Assembly: GCA_016215605.1 (NCBI GenBank)
Contig: JACRJB010000062.1
Span: forward strand, 62,001 to 126,000
Direction of reading: 5' to 3'
DNA: 64,000 bases
Source: Rhodopseudomonas palustris
GTDB lineage: Bacteria > Pseudomonadota > Alphaproteobacteria > Rhizobiales > Xanthobacteraceae
The translations under genes were made by a program, and so were the position numbers. The stretch's first letter is position 1. Every line of letters begins with the position of its first letter. Positions 1 to 8,329 of the stretch are shown piece after piece. Below the pieces are notes generated by a model. It ran no database searches. It saw nothing but the letters and a program-made list of their open reading frames with translations, and was not told the DNA's origin.

Positions 1-1
1 C

Positions 2-232
2 GTGCTCAGTCTGTTCGGGCTCGTCGCGGTGGCGGTGATGGTGGTGAGCTACGCGCTGGAAGATCACAGCGTCTGGTTCATTTTCGTGTTCGCGATCGCC
101 TGCGGCTTGGGCTCGATCTACGGTTTTCTGCAGGGCGCGTGGCCGTTCGGGATCGCCGCGGCGATCTGGGCCGGGATCGCGCTGCGGCGCTTCCTGCTGA
201 AATTGCGGGCGGCCCCGTCGGCACACGGATAG
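2..232 (+). CDS. small integral membrane protein, possibly cut at the left edge
   Basis: A 76-residue, strongly hydrophobic protein with about three predicted membrane segments (near residues 4-20, 24-44 and 47-63) and a basic C-terminus. The reading frame is open from the window edge, and the GTG at base 2 may be a start or an internal codon, so the N-terminus is uncertain. I recognise no family and no catalytic motif. It ends 84 bases before the flavin monooxygenase on the same strand, so the two could share a transcript. Codon use matches the surrounding genome, which supports it as a real gene, but the function is unknown. Confidence 0.55.
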   Translation: MLSLFGLVAVAVMVVSYALEDHSVWFIFVFAIACGLGSIYGFLQGAWPFGIAAAIWAGIALRRFLLKLRAAPSAHG

Positions 233-315
233 CCGGACCGCAGTCGCGTGTGCTAGAGCCGACTGCGGCAAGCAACGACGCGCGCCGTCTTCCTTCACCA
301 TCGCGAGCGTACAGC

Positions 316-1392
316 ATGTGGCCGGATCGCCGTCTCATCGACCTGTTCGATATCGAATTTCCGTTCGTGCTGGCGCCGATGGCCGGCGCGATGGACGCCG
401 AACTGGCGATCGCCGTAGCGCGGGGAGGCGGCCTGGCGTCGCTGCCCTGCGCGATGCTGACCGCCGACAAGGCGCGCGAGCAGGTCGGGATTTTCCGGCA
501 GCAGGTGTCGGCGCCGATCAATCTGAACTTCTTCTGCCATACGCCGGTCGCCGCCGATCCGGCACGCGAGGCGGTGTGGAAGCAGCGGCTCGGCGGCTAT
601 TATCAGGAATTCGGCATCGACCCGGCTGCGCCGGTGGCGGGCGCCAATCGCGCGCCGTTCGATGCGGCGATGTGCGAACTGGTCGAGGAGCTGAAGCCGG
701 CGGCGGTGAGCTTTCACTTCGGCCTGCCGGAAGAGCCGTTGCTGCGGCGGGTGAAGGATGCCGGCTGCATCGTGCTGGCGTCGGCGACGATCGTGCGCGA
801 GGCGATCTGGCTCGAGGAGCGCGGCGCCGATCTGATCATCGCGCAGGGCGCGGAAGCCGGCGGTCATCGCGGCATGTTCCTGACCGACAGCATCGCCGAG
901 CAGCCCGGCCTGTTCGCGCTGCTGCCGCAGGTGGTCGACGCGGTGCGGGTGCCGGTGATCGCGGCGGGCGGCATCGCCGATGGCCGGGGTATCGCCGCGG
1001 CGATGGCGCTCGGCGCCTCCGGGGTCCAGATCGGCACTGCCTATCTGCGCTGTCCGGAATCGCGGATCAGCGCGCCGGCGCGCGCCGCGCTGGCGCAGGC
1101 GACCGACGCCTCGACCGTGATCACCAACGGCATGACCGGCCGGCCGGCGCGCGGCGTCGCCAATCGGGTGATGCGCGAGATCGGGCCGGTGTCGGCGGAT
1201 GCGCCGGCGTTTCCGCATGCGGCCACTGCGCTCGGGCCGTTGAAGGCTGCCGCGGAGCAGCAGGGCCGGACCGATTTCACCAATCTGTGGGCCGGGCAGG
1301 CGGTGCGGCTCGGCCGCGACATGCCGGCGGCGGAACTGACGCGGGCGCTGGCCGGCGCGGCGCTGGCGCGGCTCAGCCGGCTCGCCGGCTGA
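316..1392 (+). CDS. nitronate monooxygenase family FMN enzyme
   Basis: A 358-residue TIM-barrel flavoprotein of the nitronate monooxygenase/2-nitropropane dioxygenase family, which oxidises alkyl nitronates with O2 in the cytoplasm. The N-terminus reads FPFVLAPMAGAMD. The family signature GAEAGGHRG lies at residues 178-186 with the candidate catalytic His184. The FMN-phosphate loop AAGGI is at 217-221, followed by GVQIGTAYL. ATG 316 is chosen because the frame upstream of it (open to about 139) is arginine- and alanine-rich and not family-like. Length is normal for the class. The true substrate cannot be fixed from sequence: relatives include enoyl-ACP reductase-like FabK proteins, although the GGHRG motif fits nitronate monooxygenase better. 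Confidence 0.88.
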   Translation: MWPDRRLIDLFDIEFPFVLAPMAGAMDAELAIAVARGGGLASLPCAMLTADKAREQVGIFRQQVSAPINLNFFCHTPVAADPAREAVWKQRLGGYYQEFGIDPAAPVAGANRAPFDAAMCELVEELKPAAVSFHFGLPEEPLLRRVKDAGCIVLASATIVREAIWLEERGADLIIAQGAEAGGHRGMFLTDSIAEQPGLFALLPQVVDAVRVPVIAAGGIADGRGIAAAMALGASGVQIGTAYLRCPESRISAPARAALAQATDASTVITNGMTGRPARGVANRVMREIGPVSADAPAFPHAATALGPLKAAAEQQGRTDFTNLWAGQAVRLGRDMPAAELTRALAGAALARLSRLAG

Positions 1393-1419
1393 TCCGACGG
1401 GAGGCGAGGGGCTTGCGGA

Positions 1420-1761
1420 TCAGTCCCAGCTGAACCCCTTGTCTTTCATGTAGATGTTGTTGACGCCCTTGCACCAGTCGATCTTGAAGTCCTCGGAGCC
1501 GTAATCGGCCCAGCGAACCCGGAACGGCACCACGCAATTTCCTTCGTTGCTGTTCCAATCCATCCGCACCGACTGGCCGGCCTCGACCTTGCCGTCCAGC
1601 CAGTTCGAACTCCACGCGCCGTCCTGATATGTGTAGAAGCCGCTGATGGTCCAGCCATCGGAGCGATTGTGCAGCTTGAAGGCATAGTCGCTGGCGAGCG
1701 CAGGCGCGGTGGCGAAAGCGGATGTCGCGAGCAGCAGGGCGGCGGCGGTGATGTGGCGCAT
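1420..1761 (-). CDS. small secreted protein of unknown function
   Basis: A 113-residue protein with a clear Sec signal peptide (MRHITAA, then a hydrophobic core, predicted cleavage after Ala23). The mature part is tryptophan- and aspartate-rich, with alternating polar and aromatic residues suggesting an all-beta fold. Its two cysteines (Cys76 and Cys97) could form one disulfide in the periplasm. I recognise no named family. It converges with the nitronate monooxygenase gene (28 bases between stops) and diverges from gatC. Nothing in the context indicates a function. Confidence 0.7.
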   Translation of the reverse strand: MRHITAAALLLATSAFATAPALASDYAFKLHNRSDGWTISGFYTYQDGAWSSNWLDGKVEAGQSVRMDWNSNEGNCVVPFRVRWADYGSEDFKIDWCKGVNNIYMKDKGFSWD

Positions 1762-1811
1762 TCTTCCTCTCGATCATGAACGGCCTCTGACTTGGGCCCA
1801 TGCCCTTATAA

Positions 1812-2231
<420 letters not shown>

Positions 2232-2241
2232 GAGCGCGCCG

Positions 2242-2448
2242 ATGTGCCTGCTGTGCGACGACGAGAAGGCCTATCAGGCCTATATGGACTACCTCGACGC
2301 GATGGAGCGGCAGGGCAAGGTCGCCGATCCCGACAAGGCCATGGATGCGGTGCTCGACGGCCTGCAGGCCGCCGACAGGGCCAAGCGCGACGCCCCCGAA
2401 AACGACAAGACGCTGTCGCCGTTCTTCTGCAGCCCGGTCAACAAATAG
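2242..2448 (+). CDS. small CxxC protein linked to gatC
   Basis: A 68-residue, acidic, soluble protein beginning MCLLCDDEKA. Cys2 and Cys5 form a CxxC pair at the extreme N-terminus and Cys63 lies near the C-terminus, so metal binding or redox activity is possible; this is inference. The middle is helical (YQAYMDYLDAMERQGK). An in-frame start 10 bases after the gatC stop suggests co-transcription and perhaps translational coupling with gatC. Its stop is only 3 bases from the end of the converging brnA gene. I recognise no named family. Confidence 0.72.
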   Translation: MCLLCDDEKAYQAYMDYLDAMERQGKVADPDKAMDAVLDGLQAADRAKRDAPENDKTLSPFFCSPVNK

Positions 2449-2451
2449 GCC

Positions 2452-2739
2452 TCAGGCCTTCTTCAGCTTGCGCACCTTGCGCAGGTCCGCGTTGATCTGC
2501 GACTGCCAGCCGGCCCCGAGCGCGCGGTAGGCCGCCAGCACATCGGCGTCGAGCCGCAACGTCACCGATCTCTTCGGCTGCGCGCCGAGTGGCGGCCGCC
2601 CGCGGCGGACGATCTTGCCGTCGATGCAATACACCGCGCGATCGAGCATCTCCTCGGTCAGTTCCGGAGCGTCGTCGGGATCGACCCAGGGCTTACGTTT
2701 GCTTGAATCGCTCGCGGAGCCTTTTCGCTTCTCCGGCAT
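2452..2739 (-). CDS. brnA: BrnA-family antitoxin
   Basis: A 95-residue antitoxin of the BrnA (COG3514) type. The N-terminal half is charged (MPEKRKGSASDSSKRK), with the conserved stretch DDAPELTEEMLDRA. The C-terminal half (KRSVTLRLDADVLAAYRALG followed by WQSQINADLRK) is the ribbon-helix-helix DNA-binding domain used for dimerisation and autorepression. It overlaps the end of brnT by 47 bases in another frame, the usual BrnTA arrangement with the toxin first. The pair runs against gatC and gatA and sits between them. The antitoxin would neutralise BrnT by direct binding and repress the shared promoter. Confidence 0.88.
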   Translation of the reverse strand: MPEKRKGSASDSSKRKPWVDPDDAPELTEEMLDRAVYCIDGKIVRRGRPPLGAQPKRSVTLRLDADVLAAYRALGAGWQSQINADLRKVRKLKKA

Positions 2740-2974
2740 GGCAGTACCTCATTGAAATGACATGGCGGTCTTCGCCCCGCGCTGTCCAAACCGTCATCAC
2801 GGCGCGACCGTTGAGGAAGCCGGCGGTGATCTGTCGAAGCTCGCCGTGTCCTGCCTGGTCGCTATCGAACGTCGCCCAGTCGCTGGCGAACACCTTCGCC
2901 GCATCGGTCGCGAAATCGATCCCGCGTTCCCGCAGGGTGATGTCACGCTTCGTCGGATCGAATGTGATCGCCAT
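2693..2974 (-). CDS. brnT: BrnT-family ribonuclease toxin
   Basis: A 93-residue BrnT toxin (DUF497 family, RelE-like fold), which in studied members cleaves mRNA and arrests growth until neutralised by BrnA. Family features are FDPTKRDITLRERGIDFATD at the start, the central strands with RAVMTVWTARGEDRHVISMR, and a basic C-terminal helix EAKRLRERF. The ATG at 2974 has no visible Shine-Dalgarno sequence, and a promoter-like pair lies immediately upstream, so translation may be leaderless. The gene is first in the brnTA pair and diverges from gatA. Confidence 0.88.
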   Translation of the reverse strand: MAITFDPTKRDITLRERGIDFATDAAKVFASDWATFDSDQAGHGELRQITAGFLNGRAVMTVWTARGEDRHVISMRYCHAGEAKRLRERFKQT

Positions 2975-2978
2975 GAAT

Positions 2979-3006
2979 TATGTAACTACAATATTCGCAA
3001 CGTCAA
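2979..3006 (-). promoter_or_regulatory. candidate brnT promoter with operator-like palindrome
   Basis: On the minus strand TTGACG (3006-3001) is followed after 16 bases by TACATA (2984-2979), a sigma-70-like pair. A small palindrome TGTA-GT-TACA overlaps the -10 region and is a reasonable BrnA operator. The start codon lies only 4 bases beyond the -10 hexamer, so transcripts from it would be nearly leaderless. Confidence 0.45.
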
Positions 3007-3140
3007 TGCCCGAGCCTAGCCGCGCCGGCCGAAGCGGCACAATCGCTTCAATTGTCGAAGGCGCTGTGCTAGCCAGCGCGGCAAGTCGCGGCGCTCGGCG
3101 CGCGATCCCGGATCTGCCCAACTCCAGGCGTGCCTGACCC

Positions 3141-4616
3141 ATGACCGACCTGACATCGCTGACGCTCGCCGAGGCCCGTGACGGGCTCGCCTCCAAGTCC
3201 TTCACCGCGCGCGAGCTGACCGACGCGCATCTGTCGGCGATCGAGGCCGCGCGCGCGCTCAACGCCTACGTGCTGGAGACGCCGGATCAGGCGCGGCAGA
3301 TGGCGCAGGCCGCGGATGCGCAACTCGCCAAGGGCGAGGGCGGACCGCTCGCCGGCATCCCGCTCGGCATCAAGGACCTGTTCGCCACCAAGGGCACCCG
3401 CACCACGGCGTGCTCGAAAATCCTCGGCGAGTTCACGCCGACCTACGAGTCGACCGTCACCACGCAGCTGTGGCGCGACGGCGCGGTGCTGCTCGGCAAG
3501 CTCAACAACGACGAATTCGCGATGGGCTCGTCGAACGAGACGTCGTGCTTCGGCCCGGTGGTCAATCCGTGGCGCCGCGCCGGCTCGGATGCGCAGCTGG
3601 TGCCGGGCGGTTCGTCCGGCGGCTCGGCCGCGGCGGTCGCCGCCGGCCTCTGCCTTGGCGCGACCGCGACCGACACCGGCGGCTCGATCCGCCAGCCGGC
3701 GGCGTTCACCGGCACGGTCGGCATCAAGCCGACCTACGGCCGTTGCTCGCGCTGGGGCATCGTCGCGTTCGCCTCGTCGCTCGATCAGGCCGGCCCGATC
3801 GCGCGCACGGTGCGCGACAGCGCGATCCTGCTGCGCTCGATGGCCGGCTTCGATCCGAAGGACACCACCTCGGTCGATCGCCCGGTGCCGAACTACGAGG
3901 CCGCGATCGGCGGCTCGGTGAAGGGCATGAAGATCGGCATCCCGAAGGAGTATCGGCTGGACGGCATGCCGGCCGAGATCGAGAAATTGTGGTCGCAGGG
4001 CGCCGAGTGGCTCGAGGCCGCGGGCGCGGAGCTTGTCGAGGTGTCGCTGCCGCACACCAAATACGCGCTGCCGGCCTATTACATCGTGGCGCCGGCGGAG
4101 GCTTCCTCCAACCTGGCGCGCTACGACGGCGTCCGCTACGGCGCGCGCGTCGCCGGCCGCAACATCGTCGAGATGTACGAGAACACCCGCGCGAGCGGCT
4201 TCGGCGCCGAGGTCAAGCGCCGCGTCATGATCGGAACCTATGTGCTGTCGGCCGGCTATTACGACGCCTATTATCTGCGCGCGCAGAAAGTCCGCACCCT
4301 GATCAAGCGCGACTTCGAGCAGTGCTTCGATCAGGGCGTCTCGGCGATCCTCACCCCGGCAACGCCGTCGGCGGCGTTCGGCATCGGCGAAAAGGGCGGC
4401 GCCGATCCGGTCGAGATGTATCTGAACGACATCTTCACCGTGACGGTGAACATGGCGGGCCTGCCCGGCATCGCGGTTCCCGCCGGCGCCGACAGCCAGG
4501 GCCTGCCGCTCGGGCTTCAGCTGATCGGGCGGCCGTTCGACGAGGAGACGCTGTTCTCGCTCGGCGAGGTGATCGAGCAGGCGGCCGGCCGGTTCACGCC
4601 GACCAGGTGGTGGTAG
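3141..4616 (+). CDS. gatA: Asp-tRNA(Asn)/Glu-tRNA(Gln) amidotransferase subunit A
   Basis: A 491-residue amidase-signature enzyme that hydrolyses glutamine and channels ammonia to GatB in the GatCAB complex. The Ser-cisSer-Lys triad is visible: Lys78 in GIPLGIKDL, cis-Ser158 in the [11 protein letters not shown] loop, and nucleophile Ser182 in [10 protein letters not shown]. Length and ends match the GatA family (C-terminus FTPTRWW). The start gives the typical [12 protein letters not shown] opening. It lies 166 bases downstream of the divergent brnT and must have its own promoter in that gap, as it is separated from gatC. Confidence 0.97.
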   Translation: MTDLTSLTLAEARDGLASKSFTARELTDAHLSAIEAARALNAYVLETPDQARQMAQAADAQLAKGEGGPLAGIPLGIKDLFATKGTRTTACSKILGEFTPTYESTVTTQLWRDGAVLLGKLNNDEFAMGSSNETSCFGPVVNPWRRAGSDAQLVPGGSSGGSAAAVAAGLCLGATATDTGGSIRQPAAFTGTVGIKPTYGRCSRWGIVAFASSLDQAGPIARTVRDSAILLRSMAGFDPKDTTSVDRPVPNYEAAIGGSVKGMKIGIPKEYRLDGMPAEIEKLWSQGAEWLEAAGAELVEVSLPHTKYALPAYYIVAPAEASSNLARYDGVRYGARVAGRNIVEMYENTRASGFGAEVKRRVMIGTYVLSAGYYDAYYLRAQKVRTLIKRDFEQCFDQGVSAILTPATPSAAFGIGEKGGADPVEMYLNDIFTVTVNMAGLPGIAVPAGADSQGLPLGLQLIGRPFDEETLFSLGEVIEQAAGRFTPTRWW

Positions 4617-4696
4617 TTCGCCCGCAATGCACCGGCTTTTGCGTTGCGTTTCCCGTTTTGTTTCGCCATGCTCGCGTGGGTGGGCAGGATTGTTGA

Positions 4697-5797
4697 ATGA
4701 GCGCCGATGAAGGGGTGCCGTCTCCGCAAAGCGTCGACGGGATTTTAGGATCGTCCAAGATCGCGGTGGCGATCGAGAACGACCGCTACAAGCACCTGCT
4801 CGACAATGTTCCGGTCGCTCTCGCGGTGTCGCGCGGCAACGGCGACGATCAGCGCATCGTCTACATCAATCACGCCTTCGAAGATCTGATGTCGCTGACC
4901 CCGGCCGATGTCGAGGGGCAGGGGTGGCGCTGCCTCGACGCGCTGGTCCGTGAAGACGAGCCGACGGAGACGCTCGGCGCAGCGATCCGCGACGGCGAGG
5001 ATTTCATCGGCGTGTTCCGTCCGTCCGCGCCGGTCGACCGGATTCTGGTCGTGCAGGCCTACGCTTCGGTGATCGAAAGCGACGACGGCGTCGAGAATTT
5101 CCGGATCGCGGCGCTGGTCGACGTCGGCGGCCGCGAGCGCGCGCAGATCGAGCTTTTCGAAACCCAGATCCGCGAACGCGACACCCTGATGCGCGAACTG
5201 CAGCACCGGGTGAAGAACAACCTGCAATTGGTCACCGCGCTGGTGCGGCTCGAGGCGCGGTCGGCGGCGGAAGGCGAGAACGTCGCGCTGGCGCGGCTGG
5301 CGAGCCGGATCGATGCGCTGACGGCGCTGTACCGGATTCTGTCGGCCGAGAACGCCGCCGGCAGCGACATCGATCTCGGCCAGTATCTGTCCGACGTCAC
5401 CGAGGCGGTGATGCAGGCGCACGGCCGCGAAGGGATCGTGCACGAGCTCAGCGCGGCCTATTGCCCGCTGTCGGTGAACATCGCGATGCCCGCGGGGCTG
5501 CTGGTCAACGAGATGCTGACCAATGCGCTGAAATACGCCTTCGTCGGCCGCAGCGGCGGCCGCATCAAGGTGATCTGCGGCGTCGACGGCGGCCGCGTCT
5601 CGGTCGTCGTGTCGGACGACGGCGTCGGCCTGCCGGAAGGCCAGGAATGGCCGTCGCCGCGCAAGCTCGGCGCGCTGATCCTGCAGACGCTGAAAGAGAA
5701 CGCCCGCAACGTCGTGTTCGACGCGAGAACCATCCGCGGCCAGGGCACCTGGTTCACGTTGACCTTCGACGCCGCGCCGACGCCGGCGCCGCATTAA
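4697..5797 (+). CDS. PAS sensor histidine kinase, HisKA_2 type
   Basis: A 366-residue cytoplasmic kinase with no membrane segment. A PAS domain spans about residues 30-145, lacking the LOV-type cysteine motif. It is followed by a HisKA_2 dimerisation helix with the phosphoacceptor His170 in RELQHRVKNNLQLV and a C-terminal HATPase (N-box NEMLTNALKYAF, G-box DDGVGLPEG). This family is common in Rhizobiales and often feeds the general stress response or unlinked regulators. There is no response regulator next to it, so it is an orphan and its partner is unknown. It lies 80 bases after gatA, on the same strand. Confidence 0.87.
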   Translation: MSADEGVPSPQSVDGILGSSKIAVAIENDRYKHLLDNVPVALAVSRGNGDDQRIVYINHAFEDLMSLTPADVEGQGWRCLDALVREDEPTETLGAAIRDGEDFIGVFRPSAPVDRILVVQAYASVIESDDGVENFRIAALVDVGGRERAQIELFETQIRERDTLMRELQHRVKNNLQLVTALVRLEARSAAEGENVALARLASRIDALTALYRILSAENAAGSDIDLGQYLSDVTEAVMQAHGREGIVHELSAAYCPLSVNIAMPAGLLVNEMLTNALKYAFVGRSGGRIKVICGVDGGRVSVVVSDDGVGLPEGQEWPSPRKLGALILQTLKENARNVVFDARTIRGQGTWFTLTFDAAPTPAPH

Positions 5798-5803
5798 AGT
5801 CAG

Positions 5804-6739
5804 TCAGTCCAGTCTCTGCCGCGCCAGCCATTGCCGCGGCGTCATCCCGAGTTCGGTTCGGAACGCCATCCGCAACGCGGGCGCGTCCGGAAAACCGCAG
5901 CGCACCGCGACGTCCTCGAGCCCGCGCGCGCCGTTTGCCAGAAGCTCCTGTGCGCGGGCCAGCCTGACCCGGCGCAACCAGTCGCCGAGCGCGCCGCCGG
6001 TGCGCGCCCGGATGTGACGCGTCAGGCTGCGGCGGCTCATGCTTGCGCGCGCGGCCAGTTCGTCCAGCGACGGCGTCGACGTCGGATCGGCTCTGAGCGT
6101 TTCGAGTAGCTCGGTGATGCGACGATCGGCAGAGGAGCCGATCGCCGGCCGTTCGATCAGTTGCGGCTGTTCGCCGGCGCGCTGCGGCGCGACGACGAGA
6201 TGCCGCGCGACCCGGTTGGCTTCGGCCGTGCCCGAAATCCGGCCGAGCAGATGCAGGCAACAGTCCAGTCCGGACGCGATCCCCGCCGAGGTGAGGACAC
6301 GGCCCTCGTCGACGAACAGCGCGCCGCGGTCGACCTCAACCTCGGGAAAGCGCGCCGCAAACGTCTCCACGCACGCCCAATGCGTCGTCGCGCGTCGGCC
6401 GTCGAGTAGTCGGGCCTGCGCGAGGCCGAACGCGCCGAGGCACAGACCGACGACCAGCGCGCCGCGCGATTCCGCGGCGCGGAGCTCGGATGTGATCGCC
6501 GCCGGCACCGGCTCGTCCGCATTGCGCCAGCCCGGCAGGATGACGATGTCGGCATCGCGCGCGTCCTCGAGCCGCAACGGCGCTTCGATGGTCAGGCCTG
6601 CCGTCGCAGACAATCGCGGTTGAGCGGCGCACACATCCACCCGATGGCCGCTGGCGAGGAACGGCTCGCCGAACACCGCGAGCGGTGTCGACAGCATGAA
6701 CGGGCTGATCTGATCGTAAGCGAGGATGGCGAGCCGCAT
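5804..6739 (-). CDS. GlxA-family transcriptional regulator (DJ-1/PfpI plus AraC HTH)
   Basis: A 311-residue regulator. The N-terminal DJ-1/PfpI domain (about residues 1-165; elbow GLCLGAFGLAQARLL, then THW) probably senses a small ligand. The C-terminal AraC-type domain has two helix-turn-helix motifs (LDELAARASMSRRSLTRHI and LEDVAVRCGFPDAPALRMAF). The ATG at 6739 is preferred to a TTG 21 bases upstream, because MRLAILAYDQ is the usual opening. It is divergent from a cysteine hydrolase with a 100-base gap, the usual arrangement for a GlxA-type activator and its target, so control of that hydrolase is a fair inference. Confidence 0.88.
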   Translation of the reverse strand: MRLAILAYDQISPFMLSTPLAVFGEPFLASGHRVDVCAAQPRLSATAGLTIEAPLRLEDARDADIVILPGWRNADEPVPAAITSELRAAESRGALVVGLCLGAFGLAQARLLDGRRATTHWACVETFAARFPEVEVDRGALFVDEGRVLTSAGIASGLDCCLHLLGRISGTAEANRVARHLVVAPQRAGEQPQLIERPAIGSSADRRITELLETLRADPTSTPSLDELAARASMSRRSLTRHIRARTGGALGDWLRRVRLARAQELLANGARGLEDVAVRCGFPDAPALRMAFRTELGMTPRQWLARQRLD

Positions 6740-6839
6740 TGGCCCAATATAGGCGAACAATGTCTATCAGGCCACTGATGCGAGGCGGCGCACCCGCCTA
6801 GACCGAGAGGCGTTCGACGGGCCAACCAAGGAGACACCG

Positions 6840-7343
6840 ATGGCACGCGCGCTTCTCGTGATCGACATTCAGAACGACTACTTCGCCGGCGGCGCCTTGC
6901 CGCTGTGGCAGGCCGAGGAGACGGAAGCGCGTCTCGTCGCGGCGATCGGCAAGGCGCGCGCGGCCGGCGATCGCGTCATTCTCGTCCAGCACGTCTCGAC
7001 CGCGCCGACGGGGCCGTTCGTGGCGGGCAGCGTCGGCGTCGCGATCCGCCCCGCAATCCTGGCCGCGGCCGGCGAGGCGCCGATCGTGACCAAGCACGTC
7101 GCCGACGCGTTTCAGGACACCGATCTCGCCACCCACCTGAACGGGATCGACGACTTGCTGGTCGCCGGTATGATGACGCAGAACTGCGTGGTGTTCACCG
7201 CGCTATCGCGCGCTGCGGATGGCTTGCGCGTGCGCGTCGTCGGCGATCTCTGCACCGCGCCGACCGGTGTCGTGCATCAGGTGGCGCTGAACGCGCTGGC
7301 TTCGAAGACGGAGGTGGCCGCGGCCGCCGAGGTCTGGGGGTAG
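6840..7343 (+). CDS. isochorismatase-family cysteine hydrolase
   Basis: A 167-residue single-domain hydrolase of the isochorismatase/nicotinamidase superfamily. The catalytic triad is visible as Asp9 (VIDIQNDYF), Lys85 (IVTKHVADAF) and Cys116 (GMMTQNCV). Members hydrolyse amides or vinyl ethers such as nicotinamide, N-carbamoyl compounds or isochorismate; the substrate here cannot be assigned. The gene is divergent from a GlxA-type regulator, which probably controls it. An AAGGAG-like ribosome site lies about 5-10 bases upstream of the ATG. Confidence 0.9.
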   Translation: MARALLVIDIQNDYFAGGALPLWQAEETEARLVAAIGKARAAGDRVILVQHVSTAPTGPFVAGSVGVAIRPAILAAAGEAPIVTKHVADAFQDTDLATHLNGIDDLLVAGMMTQNCVVFTALSRAADGLRVRVVGDLCTAPTGVVHQVALNALASKTEVAAAAEVWG

Positions 7344-7438
7344 CAGCCAGTTGGCGGCGACGGCGGCGGCGTGGCCCGCCGCCGGAAACGGCCATCGTCG
7401 CCGTCGCAGCCCGCCAAATCTGGACTTTCAGCGGCCGA

Positions 7439-7457
7439 ATAGTTACCTTGGAACTAT
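7439..7457. promoter_or_regulatory. inverted repeat, candidate operator of the DUF7662/PIN pair
   Basis: ATAGTT (7439-7444) and AACTAT (7452-7457) form perfect 6-base arms around a 7-base centre, 20 bases upstream of the antitoxin-like start codon. The local sequence is AT-richer than its surroundings. The position suits autorepression by the first gene product; this is inference. Confidence 0.4.
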
Positions 7458-7476
7458 CGTGACGGCGGAGGTCCTG

Positions 7477-7887
7477 ATGGGCAAATATGAACCGCTGACC
7501 GAGTTTCTCAAGCAGCAGACCGGCAGCGAAGTGCGGATGAGCTTTGCCCAGATCGAGGGCGTGATCGGCAGCAAGCTGCCGCCGGTCGCGCAGCGCCATC
7601 GCGCCTGGTGGAGCAATTCGCCGACCAACAATGTGATGACCAAGGCCTGGCTGGAGGCCGGCTTCCGCAGTGAGCAGGTCGACATGGCGAGCGGTCAATT
7701 GGTGTTTCGCCGCGACGAGCAGGACGAAACGCGGCCTGCGACAGCCGCGAACGCCGGGCGCCATCCTCTGTTCGGATGCATGAAGGGCACGGTTCATATT
7801 CCCGAAGGCGTCGATCTGACGGCGCCTGCGGATCCCGAGTGGGGCGAGCTCGCCTACGGCAGCGATCTGCCGGAGCGCTTGCGATAA
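7477..7887 (+). CDS. DUF7662-like protein, probable antitoxin of a PIN toxin
   Basis: A 136-residue protein in two parts. Residues 1-70 (MGKYEPLTEFLKQQTG..., AQIEGVIGSKLPP, RAWWSNSPTN) resemble the DUF7662 domain, which I recall as a small DNA-binding-like domain found alone or fused. After a short linker, the C-terminal part around GCMKGTVHIPEGVDLTAP resembles the toxin-wrapping tail of VapB/Phd-type antitoxins. A strong ribosome site (GGCGGAGG) precedes ATG 7477. A PIN toxin gene begins 1 base after its stop. The order and spacing are those of a type II toxin-antitoxin operon, but the antitoxin is not a standard AbrB, RHH or Phd protein, so the assignment is inference. Confidence 0.68.
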   Translation: MGKYEPLTEFLKQQTGSEVRMSFAQIEGVIGSKLPPVAQRHRAWWSNSPTNNVMTKAWLEAGFRSEQVDMASGQLVFRRDEQDETRPATAANAGRHPLFGCMKGTVHIPEGVDLTAPADPEWGELAYGSDLPERLR

Positions 7888-7888
7888 C

Positions 7889-8302
7889 GTGTCGCCGCTT
7901 CTGCTCGATACCTGCGCGTTGATCTTCTTTGCGTCCAGTGAGGGCGAGGCGAGCGAGGCGGGCGCCGCCGTGCAACAGGCTCATGAGACGGCACAGGCGG
8001 TGATGGTGTCGCCGATCTCGGCGTGGGAAATCGGCCTGCTGGTTGCGCGCGGCCGGCTCAATCTGTTGATGTCGCCGCTGCGCTGGTTCGAGCAGGTGGT
8101 GGAGAGGGCCGGTCTGTCGCTGGCGGAGCTGACGCCCGAGGTGCTGGTCGCGTCGTCGTTCCTGCCGGGCTTTCCGCACCGCGACCCGGCCGACCGGATC
8201 ATCGCGGCGACCGCCCGCGAATACGGCTATCGGCTGATCACACGCGATCGGTCGTTGTTGGCATATGCCCGGGAAGGGCATATTCAGGCGCTGTCTTGCT
8301 AA
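7889..8302 (+). CDS. vapC: PIN-domain ribonuclease toxin, VapC type
   Basis: A 137-residue PIN-domain protein with a GTG start 1 base after the preceding stop. The acidic Mg-binding residues are in place: Asp7 (LLLDTCALI), Glu47 (ISAWEIGLL), and Asp99 and Asp102 (HRDPADRIIAATA), with the conserved LITRDRSLLAYA near the end. VapC toxins cleave tRNA or rRNA and are silenced by the upstream antitoxin. Its stop is only 27 bases before gatB on the same strand, so the toxin operon and an essential tRNA-modifying gene probably share a transcript. Confidence 0.87.
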   Translation: MSPLLLDTCALIFFASSEGEASEAGAAVQQAHETAQAVMVSPISAWEIGLLVARGRLNLLMSPLRWFEQVVERAGLSLAELTPEVLVASSFLPGFPHRDPADRIIAATAREYGYRLITRDRSLLAYAREGHIQALSC

Positions 8303-8329
8303 ACCTGCGCCCTTCGAAAGGCTTCTCCG

